Source: Microbulbifer flavimaris (GTDB taxonomy: Bacteria; Pseudomonadota; Gammaproteobacteria; Pseudomonadales; Cellvibrionaceae). Taken from it: a stretch of 64,000 nucleotides of DNA. The position numbers and the translations under genes are program-made. The notes beneath the pieces are model-generated. The model did not search any database, was not told the DNA's origin, and saw only the letters and a list, made by a program, of their open reading frames with translations. Numbering within the stretch: position 1 is the stretch's first letter; every line of letters starts with the position of its first letter. This document shows positions 34,238-42,442 of this stretch, one piece after another. The DNA is taken from NCBI RefSeq assembly GCF_001641755.2, contig NZ_LRFG02000003.1, positions 186,001 through 250,000 of the forward strand, given 5' to 3'.

Positions 34238-35194
34238 ATGAGCCAAACACTCGGCGTGGTGATGGATCCCATCGCCAATATCAGTTTCAAGAAAGACACC
34301 ACACTCGCCCTTTTACAGGCGGCCCAGCGCAGCAATTTTACGCTCTATTATTTTGAGCAGTCTGACCTGTATCTCGATGGCGGGCGGGCCATGGGCGTCG
34401 GCCGCCCACTACAGGTGTTCGACGATCCGGAGCGCTGGTTTGCCCTTGGTGACGCTACCCCGATGCCACTCGGGCAGCTGGATACCATGCTCATGCGTGT
34501 CGACCCGCCTTTCGATAACGAATATGTCTATAGCACCTACATCCTCGAGGCTGCCGAGCTTGAGGGCACACTGGTGGTCAACAAGCCCCAGTCCCTGCGG
34601 GACTGCAACGAGAAGATTTTTGCCACCCGCTTCCCCCAGTGTTGCCCGCCACTGATCGTCAGCCGTGACATGTCACGCCTGCGGAGCTTCCACGCCAGCC
34701 ACGGGGACGTGATCTTCAAGCCCCTCGACGGCATGGGCGGCAGCGGGGTCTTTCACTGCAAGCCCGATGGTGCCAATCTTGGCGCAATCCTGGAGATGCT
34801 CACCGAGCACGGGCAAAAGCAGATCATGGGACAGCGCTACATCCCCGAGATCAAGCAGGGCGATAAACGCATCCTGGTGGTCGATGGTGAAGCGGTGCCC
34901 TACTGTCTTGCCCGCATTCCCGAAGCCGGTGAGACCCGCGGCAACCTGGCGGCCGGTGGCCGAGGGGAAGCGCGCTCCCTCAGTGACCGCGACCGCTGGA
35001 TCGTAGAGCAGGTGGCGCCGACCCTGAAGGAGAAGGGCCTGTTGTTTGTGGGCCTCGACGTGATCGGCGACTACCTGACGGAGATCAATGTCACCAGCCC
35101 GACCTGCGTGCGGGAAATCGATGCGGCATTCGGGACGGATATCGGTGGCCTGCTGATGAGCGCCATCACAGACCGGCTCGCGCAAAAGGGGTAA
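34238..35194 (+). CDS. gshB: Glutathione synthetase
   Basis: GshB joins gamma-glutamylcysteine and glycine to form glutathione, using ATP. The 318-residue ATP-grasp protein has the N-terminal GVVMDPIANISFKKDTT, the ATP-binding VIFKPLDGMGGSGVF and the C-terminal INVTSPTCVREID. The ATG at 34238 fits family N-termini. Neighbours on both sides (pilG and the tonB3-like gene) reproduce the Pseudomonas order. Confidence 0.96.
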   Translation: MSQTLGVVMDPIANISFKKDTTLALLQAAQRSNFTLYYFEQSDLYLDGGRAMGVGRPLQVFDDPERWFALGDATPMPLGQLDTMLMRVDPPFDNEYVYSTYILEAAELEGTLVVNKPQSLRDCNEKIFATRFPQCCPPLIVSRDMSRLRSFHASHGDVIFKPLDGMGGSGVFHCKPDGANLGAILEMLTEHGQKQIMGQRYIPEIKQGDKRILVVDGEAVPYCLARIPEAGETRGNLAAGGRGEARSLSDRDRWIVEQVAPTLKEKGLLFVGLDVIGDYLTEINVTSPTCVREIDAAFGTDIGGLLMSAITDRLAQKG

Positions 35195-35257
35195 ACTCCC
35201 CCCTGACCCGCCAAGCGGGCTTATCGCGGTAAATTGAGCAGTAACCAAAAACCAATA

Positions 35258-36166
35258 ATGACTTCCACCGCCAAACCGAACCACCTGCAGGCCGCCCAGC
35301 ACGATCGCTTCGTGTTTGCGCTCTTTCTCGCCGGCGCTTTCCACGCCCTGGTGATCTTTGGTGTGGCTTTCACTGCACCGGAGGGACGCCAGGCACCGCC
35401 GACACTGGAAGTCACCCTGGCCCAGCACCACACCGCCTCGGCCCCTGAGGATGCGGATTACCTGGCACAGCACAACCAGGAGGCCAGCGGCACGGCGGAG
35501 GACCCGCGGGAGCTCTCCACCAACCGCCGCGCCGAGATTGCCGATACCGCCGTGCGGGAGGTGAACCCCATGCCCCAGCAGCAGGCAGCGCGCCCGGCGG
35601 AACAGCGCCGTCAGCTGATCACCACTATCGGCGAGAGCCCCCAGCAAGCACCCGAGCTGCCCGCCGAGGACAAGCCCTCCGAGGAACGCGAGGGCAATGC
35701 TCCCAACGACCTGCCGCTGTCCAACCCGGAAATTGCCAGCCTGCAGGCCCGCCTGGACAAGATTCGCCAGACCATCGCCCAGCGCCCCCGCGTGCGGCGG
35801 CTGACCTCAGTGGCCACCCGCGCCTCCGCCGATGCCGAGTACCTGCACGCATGGCGCCAGAAAGTGGAAGCCATCGGCAACGATAACTTCCCCGAAGAGG
35901 CCCTGCAGCAGAAGATCACCGGCAGCCTGCGCATGATGGTGCGGCTGCTCCCCACCGGCGCGGTGGAGGAAGTGCGCATCCTGGAATCCTCCGGCGAAGC
36001 GGTGCTGGATGATGCCGCACAACAGATCGTGCGCCTGGCGGCTCCATTCGCGCCTTTCCCCACGGATATTCGCAAGGAGGCAGACCGGCTGGAGATCATT
36101 CGCACCTGGCGCTTTGAAATGACCGGCTTTTCCACCGCTACCGGGGCAACTAAACCGCGCGGTTAA
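35258..36166 (+). CDS. TonB-family protein (TonB3-like)
   Basis: A 302-residue inner-membrane-anchored periplasmic protein. It has one membrane helix (about residues 21-40), a polar linker rich in Pro, Glu and Gln, and a C-terminal TonB fold (YLHAWRQKVEAIG ... GSLRMMVRLLPTGAVEEVRI ... PFPTDIR ... WRFEM). Its position between gshB and yqgE equals that of P. aeruginosa tonB3, which is needed for twitching. A link to pilus assembly is inferred from that position. The start at ATG 35258 lacks a clear ribosome site; a TTG eight codons upstream is possible. Confidence 0.82.
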   Translation: MTSTAKPNHLQAAQHDRFVFALFLAGAFHALVIFGVAFTAPEGRQAPPTLEVTLAQHHTASAPEDADYLAQHNQEASGTAEDPRELSTNRRAEIADTAVREVNPMPQQQAARPAEQRRQLITTIGESPQQAPELPAEDKPSEEREGNAPNDLPLSNPEIASLQARLDKIRQTIAQRPRVRRLTSVATRASADAEYLHAWRQKVEAIGNDNFPEEALQQKITGSLRMMVRLLPTGAVEEVRILESSGEAVLDDAAQQIVRLAAPFAPFPTDIRKEADRLEIIRTWRFEMTGFSTATGATKPRG

Positions 36167-36200
36167 GCGATGCCCCTCCGGTCCGCACTAAACTGGGTCT

Positions 36201-36785
36201 ATGCACAAACAAAACATCGACAGCGACCTCACCCACAACAGCCTGCGCGGCCAGTTCCTGCTGGCCATGCCCGGCATGGAAGACCCCCGTTTCACGCACA
36301 CCATCGCCTTTGTCTGTGAACACAGTCCGGAGGGGGCCATGGCGATCGTGGTCAATGTGCCCAGCAAGGTGCACTGGCGCGAGGTCTTCCAGCAGCTCTC
36401 CCTCAATGATCACAGCCAGCGCGGCGAGGAAATGGTGCTACTGGGCGGCCCCCTGTCACCGGAGCAGGGCTTCGTACTGCACGGCACCGGGATGAAGTTC
36501 GACTCGACAGTGGCAGTCAGCGAAGACATCAGCCTTACCGCCTCCAAGGACATCCTCGAGTCCCTGGCCGCTGGCCGCGGCCCGGATGATGTGCTGGTAG
36601 CCCTCGGGTACGCCGGCTGGGAGGGCGGACAGCTGGAGCAGGAACTGCTGGAAAACGCCTGGCTGACCCTGCCCGCGGAACCCGAAATCCTGTTTGCCAC
36701 ACCCACCGAGAAGCGCTGGCAGTCCGCAGCCGCCCGCCACGGCATCGACCTCAGCGGTATCGGCTCCCAGGCGGGGCACGCATAG
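36201..36785 (+). CDS. yqgE: YqgE/AlgH family protein (UPF0301)
   Basis: A 194-residue protein of unknown biochemical function, conserved in proteobacteria and named AlgH in Pseudomonas. The family N-terminus LRGQFLLAMPGMEDPRF and the GGPLSPEQGFVLH segment are intact. It sits just before ruvX, the usual partner. Confidence 0.93.
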   Translation: MHKQNIDSDLTHNSLRGQFLLAMPGMEDPRFTHTIAFVCEHSPEGAMAIVVNVPSKVHWREVFQQLSLNDHSQRGEEMVLLGGPLSPEQGFVLHGTGMKFDSTVAVSEDISLTASKDILESLAAGRGPDDVLVALGYAGWEGGQLEQELLENAWLTLPAEPEILFATPTEKRWQSAAARHGIDLSGIGSQAGHA

Positions 36786-36896
36786 CCCCGGCGGGCTCGT
36801 CGCAAGGCCACTGAACCGAGCCACTGGACTGAGTCACCGGACTGAAAAGCCGCTTGAGCGCGTGTACACTGCGCTTTTCACAATTCCCCCAGCCGT

Positions 36897-37319
36897 ATGA
36901 AACCCCTGACTGCCCTCGCCTTCGACTTCGGTACCCGCTCCATAGGCACCGCCTATGGGCAGACAGTGACCGACAGCGCCCGCGAGCTGCCACCCCTGCC
37001 CGCCCGCGACGGGCAGCCCGACTGGAACCAGCTGCAGCGCCTGGTCGAAGAGTGGCAACCCAAGCTGCTGCTGGTCGGCCTGCCGCTCAACATGGACGGC
37101 ACCGAGAGCGAGCTGAGCCAGCGGGCACGCAAGTTCGGCAACCGCCTGCACGGTCGCACCGGCCTGCCGGTGGAGTTTGTGGACGAGCGGCTCAGTACCC
37201 GCGCCGCCAAGGAGGAAGCCTTCGAGCGCGGTCACCGGGGCAACTTCGCCCGGGATCCCGTGGACTCCATCGCCGCACGCATCATCCTCGAGGACTGGCT
37301 CCGCTCCCGGAGCGCCTGA
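36897..37319 (+). CDS. ruvX: Putative pre-16S rRNA nuclease RuvX/YqgF
   Basis: An RNase H-fold nuclease of 140 residues implicated in trimming the 5' end of 16S rRNA. The catalytic motif is ALAFDFGTRSIGTA at the N-terminus. The conserved VGLPLNMDG, FVDERLST and DSIAARIILEDWL segments follow. The length is typical. Confidence 0.94.
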   Translation: MKPLTALAFDFGTRSIGTAYGQTVTDSARELPPLPARDGQPDWNQLQRLVEEWQPKLLLVGLPLNMDGTESELSQRARKFGNRLHGRTGLPVEFVDERLSTRAAKEEAFERGHRGNFARDPVDSIAARIILEDWLRSRSA

Positions 37320-37388
37320 AGCCCGCCACAGGTGTGGGGTCTCTCTGGTAGAATTGCCGCTCATTTCCCAAGCGACCAAGTTTCCAGC

Positions 37389-38306
37389 ATGTCCATTTCC
37401 CGTATCCGCATCGCCACCCGAGAGAGCGCCCTGGCCCTCTGGCAGGCCGAATTTGTCCGCGCCGAGCTCGAGAAGCACCATCCGCACCTGACCGTCGAGC
37501 TCCTGCCCCTCACCAGCCGCGGCGACCAGTTGCTGGACATCCCGCTGGCGAAGGTGGGCGGCAAGGGCCTGTTCGTGAAAGAGCTGGAAAAGGCCATGCT
37601 GGATGGCCGTGCCGACATTGCCGTGCACTCGATGAAAGATGTGCCGATGGAATTCCCGGAGGGACTGCACCTGCCGGTGATCTGTGAGCGCGAAGACCCG
37701 CGCGATGCCTTTGTGAGTAATCACTACGCCGACATCGACGCCCTGCCCGAGGGCGCCGTGGTCGGCACGTCCAGCCTCCGGCGCCAGTGCCAGGTGCTGG
37801 CGCGGCGCCCGGACCTGCAGATCAAGTTCCTGCGCGGCAATGTGAACACTCGCCTGGCCAAGCTGGATGGCGGTGAATTTGACGCCATCATCCTCGCCGC
37901 AGCCGGCCTGCTGCGACTGGAAATGCGTGACCGCATCCGCGATTTTCTGGCCCCCGAGATCCTGCTGCCCGCCGGTGGCCAGGGGGCCGTCGGTATTGAG
38001 TGTCGCCGCGATCCCGAACTGGAAGCCCTGCTGCAACCGCTGCACCACGGCGCGACGAGCGCCCGGCTGGTGGCGGAAAGGGCACTGGTGCGCCGCCTCA
38101 ATGGCAGCTGCCAGGTCCCCATCGGCGGCTATGCGCTGCTGGACGGCGACGAACTGTGGCTCCGCGGCCTGGTCGGCAGCCCCGACGGCAAGCACATGGT
38201 GCGCGCCGAGCGCCGCGGCCCCGCCGCCGAAGGCGAGGCTATGGGTATCGCCGTCGCCGAAGAGCTGCTGGCCAATGGCGCCGACCGGATTCTGGCAGCA
38301 GTCTGA
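37389..38306 (+). CDS. hemC: Porphobilinogen deaminase (hydroxymethylbilane synthase)
   Basis: HemC joins four porphobilinogens into hydroxymethylbilane. The 305-residue protein shows [16 protein letters not shown], the [12 protein letters not shown] loop and the [13 protein letters not shown] segment. The dipyrromethane cofactor cysteine is C241 in [12 protein letters not shown] 37389 matches the family. It is the first gene of hemCDXY, as in many gammaproteobacteria. Confidence 0.97.
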   Translation: MSISRIRIATRESALALWQAEFVRAELEKHHPHLTVELLPLTSRGDQLLDIPLAKVGGKGLFVKELEKAMLDGRADIAVHSMKDVPMEFPEGLHLPVICEREDPRDAFVSNHYADIDALPEGAVVGTSSLRRQCQVLARRPDLQIKFLRGNVNTRLAKLDGGEFDAIILAAAGLLRLEMRDRIRDFLAPEILLPAGGQGAVGIECRRDPELEALLQPLHHGATSARLVAERALVRRLNGSCQVPIGGYALLDGDELWLRGLVGSPDGKHMVRAERRGPAAEGEAMGIAVAEELLANGADRILAAV

Positions 38307-38311
38307 GTACC

Positions 38312-39088
38312 GTGGAGAAAAACCTCCAGCAGCGGCGCATTCTCGTTACCCGGCCGGCGGCCCAGGCGGCCGCCTGGTGCCAGCGACTGCAGGCAGCCGG
38401 CGCCGACACCGACTGCATCCCGATGCTGGCTATCGAACCGGTCACCGACGAGAGCGGCCTGCAGGCGATCAAACAGCAGATCCTCGACTTCGACCAAATC
38501 GAGCACGCCATTTTTGTTTCCCGCAACGCTGTGCAGTTTGGCTTTGAGTGGCTGGATAACTACTGGCCGCAGCTCCCCATCGGCCCCAGCTACTACGCCA
38601 TTGGCGCGGCGACGGCGCGGGCGCTGGAGGCGTGCGGAGTCCATTGCCAGAGCGGTGGCGAAGCCATGGACTCGGAGGCCCTGCTGGAACTGCCGGCGCT
38701 ACAGCAACCGCACCACGCAAAAGTCCTTATCTTTCGCGGCCGCGGCGGCAGGCCGCTGATCGGCGAAACCCTTCAACAGCGGGGAGCCGACGTGCGCTAC
38801 TGCGAGCTTTACCACCGCGCCCTGCCCGCTGCTGCCGCCAATGAACTGGCTGCTTACCACCAGGAACCCGACGCCATCGCCGTACACAGCGGCGAGACAT
38901 TGCAGAACCTGGCGCACTGCATCGACGCAACCGGCAGCACCGCTCTTCGCGACGCCCTGCTGGTCTGTCCCAGCGCCAGGGTTGCAGAACTCGGCAAAGC
39001 GCTCGGTTTTTCCCGGGTGATCGCCGCAACCAATGCCGGCGACGATGCCATGCTGGCCGCCCTGGAGCGTGGCCTTGGCGGTCAATGA
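38312..39088 (+). CDS. hemD: Uroporphyrinogen-III synthase
   Basis: HemD closes hydroxymethylbilane with inversion of ring D. The sequence is poorly conserved across the family. The 258-residue protein has the typical ILVTRPAAQAAAW start, AIFVSRNAVQFGFEWL and the FRGRGGRPLIGETL motif. I take GTG 38312, five bases after the hemC stop. The position between hemC and hemX supports the call. Confidence 0.93.
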   Translation: MEKNLQQRRILVTRPAAQAAAWCQRLQAAGADTDCIPMLAIEPVTDESGLQAIKQQILDFDQIEHAIFVSRNAVQFGFEWLDNYWPQLPIGPSYYAIGAATARALEACGVHCQSGGEAMDSEALLELPALQQPHHAKVLIFRGRGGRPLIGETLQQRGADVRYCELYHRALPAAAANELAAYHQEPDAIAVHSGETLQNLAHCIDATGSTALRDALLVCPSARVAELGKALGFSRVIAATNAGDDAMLAALERGLGGQ

Positions 39089-39139
39089 GCCGCTTACGCC
39101 GCCCCTTTTCGGTAAATTTTTTTAAATGCGCGCCACACT

Positions 39140-39170
39140 TTGACTATCGCGTGTCTCAACTCGCTATAAT
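39140..39170 (+). promoter_or_regulatory. Candidate promoter of hemX-hemY
   Basis: TTGACT and TATAAT are separated by 19 bases, longer than ideal, and lie 33 bases before hemX. The hexamers are near consensus, so hemXY may have an internal promoter. Confidence 0.4.
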
Positions 39171-39202
39171 TTGACGACATTTTCCACCTCTTTCCGGCCG
39201 CC

Positions 39203-40606
39203 ATGACTGATAAAAAATCTGCCAATTCCAAGTCGAGCGACGCGTCCAGCACAAAAGTCCCCACTGTCACGAAAAAAGCTGAGCCCAAGAGCAACTTCGC
39301 CAAAGCCGAGCAAGCCGCCGACAAGGGTGCAGGAAAGGGAGCCGGGAAGGGCTCCGGATCCAAACAAGCCGAGCAGAAAGCCGGGTCGGCAAAAGGCGGC
39401 CGCGGCTGGCTGTGGTTGCTGATAGTTGTGCTGATCCTGGGAGGTGGTGGCACCTGGGCGTGGTTCAACGTGCCGCAGGTGCAACAGGGTTTCGCCGAAC
39501 TGCGATCACGCCTGCCAGGCAGTGAGCAGCCCGCAACCACCCGGGTGGCGCCCGAGCAAACAGCACCCACAGCCGCCGCCCCGGAGGAACCGTCGGAGCC
39601 CCAGTCCGTCGAGGCCTCTCCCCCGCCGCCCAGCGCGGAAATACCGGCCACCGCCAGACCGGAGAGCGAACAGCCACTGGCGGCGCAACAGCCCAGCACC
39701 GGCCCATCACCCCAGCAATTGCGACTCGAGCAGGCTGCCGCCGCGCTGGCGCAGGAAGTTGAGCGCCAGGACCGGGTGATTGCCGAGCTGCAGCAGCAGA
39801 TGTCCCGCATGCAGCGGGCACTGAATGCCCAGGCCAGCCGCCTGGGGGAACTCGGCAATGTCAGCCGCCAGGACTGGCAGCTCGCGGAAGCGGACTACCT
39901 GCTCCGCCTCGCCAACCAGCGGCTGCTGCTGGAGCGGGACTCCCGCGCTGCGCTGGGCCTGCTCGAGGAGGTGGATAACATCCTGCGCCGGGTGGACTTA
40001 CCGGACCTCTACGCCGTGCGCCAGCAACTGGCCCGGGACATCACCGCGCTCAAGCTGGTGGACAATATTGATCGCGAGGGCATCTTCCTGCGCCTGCGGG
40101 CACTGGAAGAACAGCTGCTGCGCACGGACATCCAGCCCGAATTCGACCTGGCCACCCGCGATACCTCGGAGTTGATTGCCGATGAGCAAGGCAGTGAACA
40201 GGCCCCCATGGCCCGCAGCTGGGACAACTTCCTGCAGTTCATGCGCGAATCTGTCCGCATCCGCGACGGTGACATCGATCCGGTGCTGCTCTCCCCGCAG
40301 AGTGAGGCCCGCTTCCGTCAGAGCCTGCGGCTCAACATGGAACAAGCCGAACTGGCGCTGCTGCGCGAGAGCGGCACCGTCTTCACGGATTCGCTGCAGC
40401 GCGCCCGCAAGCTGCTGGTCGACTACGGTATCCCCAGCCACCAGCGGGAAGTACTGGCGGAGGAGCTGCAGGAATTAGCCGGACTGGATATCGAGGTGGA
40501 TCTACCGAGCCTCGCCGCCTCCCAGAGCGCCCTGCACAATTACATCGAGCGACTGCACAAGACCGAAGACGTTGAGCCGGCCGAGCGCGGAGGTGACACT
40601 CCATGA
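39203..40606 (+). CDS. hemX: HemX-family membrane protein
   Basis: A 467-residue membrane-anchored protein named for its position in the heme cluster. It is often annotated as a uroporphyrinogen-III methyltransferase but has no SAM-binding motif. A Lys/Gly/Ala-rich cytoplasmic tail (1-65, with repeated KGAGKG) precedes one membrane helix (about 70-90), a Pro-rich stretch and a helical, coiled-coil periplasmic region. Function is unknown. It overlaps hemY by four bases. Confidence 0.9.
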   Translation: MTDKKSANSKSSDASSTKVPTVTKKAEPKSNFAKAEQAADKGAGKGAGKGSGSKQAEQKAGSAKGGRGWLWLLIVVLILGGGGTWAWFNVPQVQQGFAELRSRLPGSEQPATTRVAPEQTAPTAAAPEEPSEPQSVEASPPPPSAEIPATARPESEQPLAAQQPSTGPSPQQLRLEQAAAALAQEVERQDRVIAELQQQMSRMQRALNAQASRLGELGNVSRQDWQLAEADYLLRLANQRLLLERDSRAALGLLEEVDNILRRVDLPDLYAVRQQLARDITALKLVDNIDREGIFLRLRALEEQLLRTDIQPEFDLATRDTSELIADEQGSEQAPMARSWDNFLQFMRESVRIRDGDIDPVLLSPQSEARFRQSLRLNMEQAELALLRESGTVFTDSLQRARKLLVDYGIPSHQREVLAEELQELAGLDIEVDLPSLAASQSALHNYIERLHKTEDVEPAERGGDTP

Positions 40607-41844
40607 AGCGCTTTCTCTTCTCCGGACTCGCCTTCCTGCTCTTCGGTGCCTTTCTCGCCGAAATGATCCGCAGCTACCCCGGCTACCTGTTGCTGGCAGT
40701 GGGGGGCAAGCGGATCGAGATGAACCTGTGGATTGCCGTGGGTGCCCTGGCCCTCGGGCTACTGCTGCTGTTCCTGGTGTTCTGGCTTCTGCGCAGCCTG
40801 CTGCGCGGTGTCGAAGGTGGCGTTAGCCGCATCCGCTTCGGCCGCACCCGGGTCGCCCGCCGCCGGCTTACCAACGGCCTGGTGGAATTCATGGAGGGCA
40901 ACTGGGCCCGCGCCCGCCGCCAGCTACTGAAAAGCGCACCGCGCTCCGACGCGCCGCTCATCAACTATCTGGCCGCCGCACGCAGTGCCTATGAGCTCGG
41001 GTACCGGGACGAGGCCAATGAGCTGCTGGCCAAGGCCGAGGCCAGTGGCGAGGATACCCGCCTGGCGGTAGCCCTCAGCCAGGCGCGCATGCAGCTGCTC
41101 GACAAGCACTATGAGCAGTGCATTGCCTCCCTCGAGCGCGCCAAGCAGGTGGAACCCAAGCATCCGGCCGTCCTCCAGCTACTCAAAGAGGCCTATTACC
41201 GGCTGGGGGACTGGAATCGCCTCCGGGCCCTGCTGCCCGAGCTCGAGAAGCACGCCAACATGCCCGATGAGGAGATGGAGCAGCTGGAGCTCGAGATCTA
41301 CCAGCACCAACTGCGCGATGCCGCCAGCCGTCGGGACCCGGAAAAGCTCAGCGAAACCTGGCAGGGACTCAGCGGACGCTGGCAGCGCCACATGACCCTG
41401 CGCAGCCTCTATGCGGAGCTGCTGCACGACAGCGGCAATGACCCGGAGGCAGAAAAGCACCTGCGCTGGGTGCTGAACCGGGAGTGGCGCCCCGAACTGG
41501 CCCGCCTGTATGGCTGCCTGACCGGCGCCGACGCGACAGAGCAGCTCACCGTCGCCGAGGGCTGGATGAAGGAGTATGGCGAAAACGGGGATCTGCTCAC
41601 CTGCATCGGGCGCCTGTGCCTGCGCAACGAACTCTGGGGCAAGGCGCGGCAGACCTTCGAGAAAAGCCTGCTGTTGCGCTCCGACCCCGCCACCTCGGCG
41701 GAACTGGCTCGGCTACTGCACGCCTTGGGCGAAAAAGAGCAGGCCGCGGAGCTTTATAAAGAAGGTCTGATGCACGCGGTTGCTGACCTCCCCGACCTGC
41801 CGCTGCCGGGCGATGGCAAGCCTGCACTGGAAGCCTACGGCTGA
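40603..41844 (+). CDS. hemY: HemY-family TPR protein
   Basis: A 413-residue protein with two N-terminal membrane helices (about 5-25 and 40-65) and tetratricopeptide repeats over about 100-400. In gammaproteobacteria hemY of this type follows hemCDX. It is not the protoporphyrinogen oxidase that shares the name in Bacillus. Start overlaps the hemX stop (ATGA), suggesting coupled translation. Confidence 0.92.
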   Translation: MKRFLFSGLAFLLFGAFLAEMIRSYPGYLLLAVGGKRIEMNLWIAVGALALGLLLLFLVFWLLRSLLRGVEGGVSRIRFGRTRVARRRLTNGLVEFMEGNWARARRQLLKSAPRSDAPLINYLAAARSAYELGYRDEANELLAKAEASGEDTRLAVALSQARMQLLDKHYEQCIASLERAKQVEPKHPAVLQLLKEAYYRLGDWNRLRALLPELEKHANMPDEEMEQLELEIYQHQLRDAASRRDPEKLSETWQGLSGRWQRHMTLRSLYAELLHDSGNDPEAEKHLRWVLNREWRPELARLYGCLTGADATEQLTVAEGWMKEYGENGDLLTCIGRLCLRNELWGKARQTFEKSLLLRSDPATSAELARLLHALGEKEQAAELYKEGLMHAVADLPDLPLPGDGKPALEAYG

Positions 41845-42442
41845 ACCAGAACAGCCAAGCACTGCCGCCGAACCGCCGGCGGCTCGCCTGGTCAAGTATC
41901 CCGGAGCGGGCCGCAACCTGTCTTAACTGCCATTCGCCGGTAAAAGTTGCCTATCTTGGCCTGTCCGCCCGAGAAACTTTCCGGACGCATTGCGTGCCCT
42001 GCCGGATTCCAGTAAAAAGTTTGCTAAAGCCAATCTCAGAATAACGGCATGTACCAGATCACTATCGCGATGGGCGATCCGCTCTGCCGGCGCTCCAGCG
42101 ATTACCACCTCAGCGAATGGTTCAATAATTGAGTTCCCGCTACCGAGCCAGGTAGCGGGCTGTCAGTGATTTTCTCTCCAGCCTGCCCAACTCCCCCTAG
42201 GATTTTCGCTCCAGAGGCAGGTTTCTGTGTTGCAGCTGTATTTTTCCCCAAACACCGGTAATTCCATCGTACCGCCGCTCTACCCCGCGGTGGGCACTCC
42301 CGTTTTGCGAAGCAACCCTCGCATAACATCGTGGCTTGCACTGGCCCAATCCGGTCTGTCGCGACGCTGCGCCCCTCGGATGTTCAAAAAGACCAAATAA
42401 CCACAACAACGATTAAAGCAACGAGAAGTCAAAGGTACCCTT
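41845..42442. other. Long intergenic region before the TonB receptor
   Basis: About 600 bases without a supported gene. It contains a 27-codon open frame (42049-42132, no Shine-Dalgarno) and a nine-pair hairpin at 42136-42159. The receptor's ribosome site AAAGGT lies just before 42443. It may be a leader region with regulation of the receptor gene, but no known motif was recognised. Confidence 0.4.
42136..42159 (+). terminator. Hairpin, possible terminator
   Basis: CCCGCTACC and GGTAGCGGG pair perfectly around a six-base loop. A weak T-rich tract (GATTTT) begins about eight bases later, so terminator function is uncertain. Confidence 0.4.
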
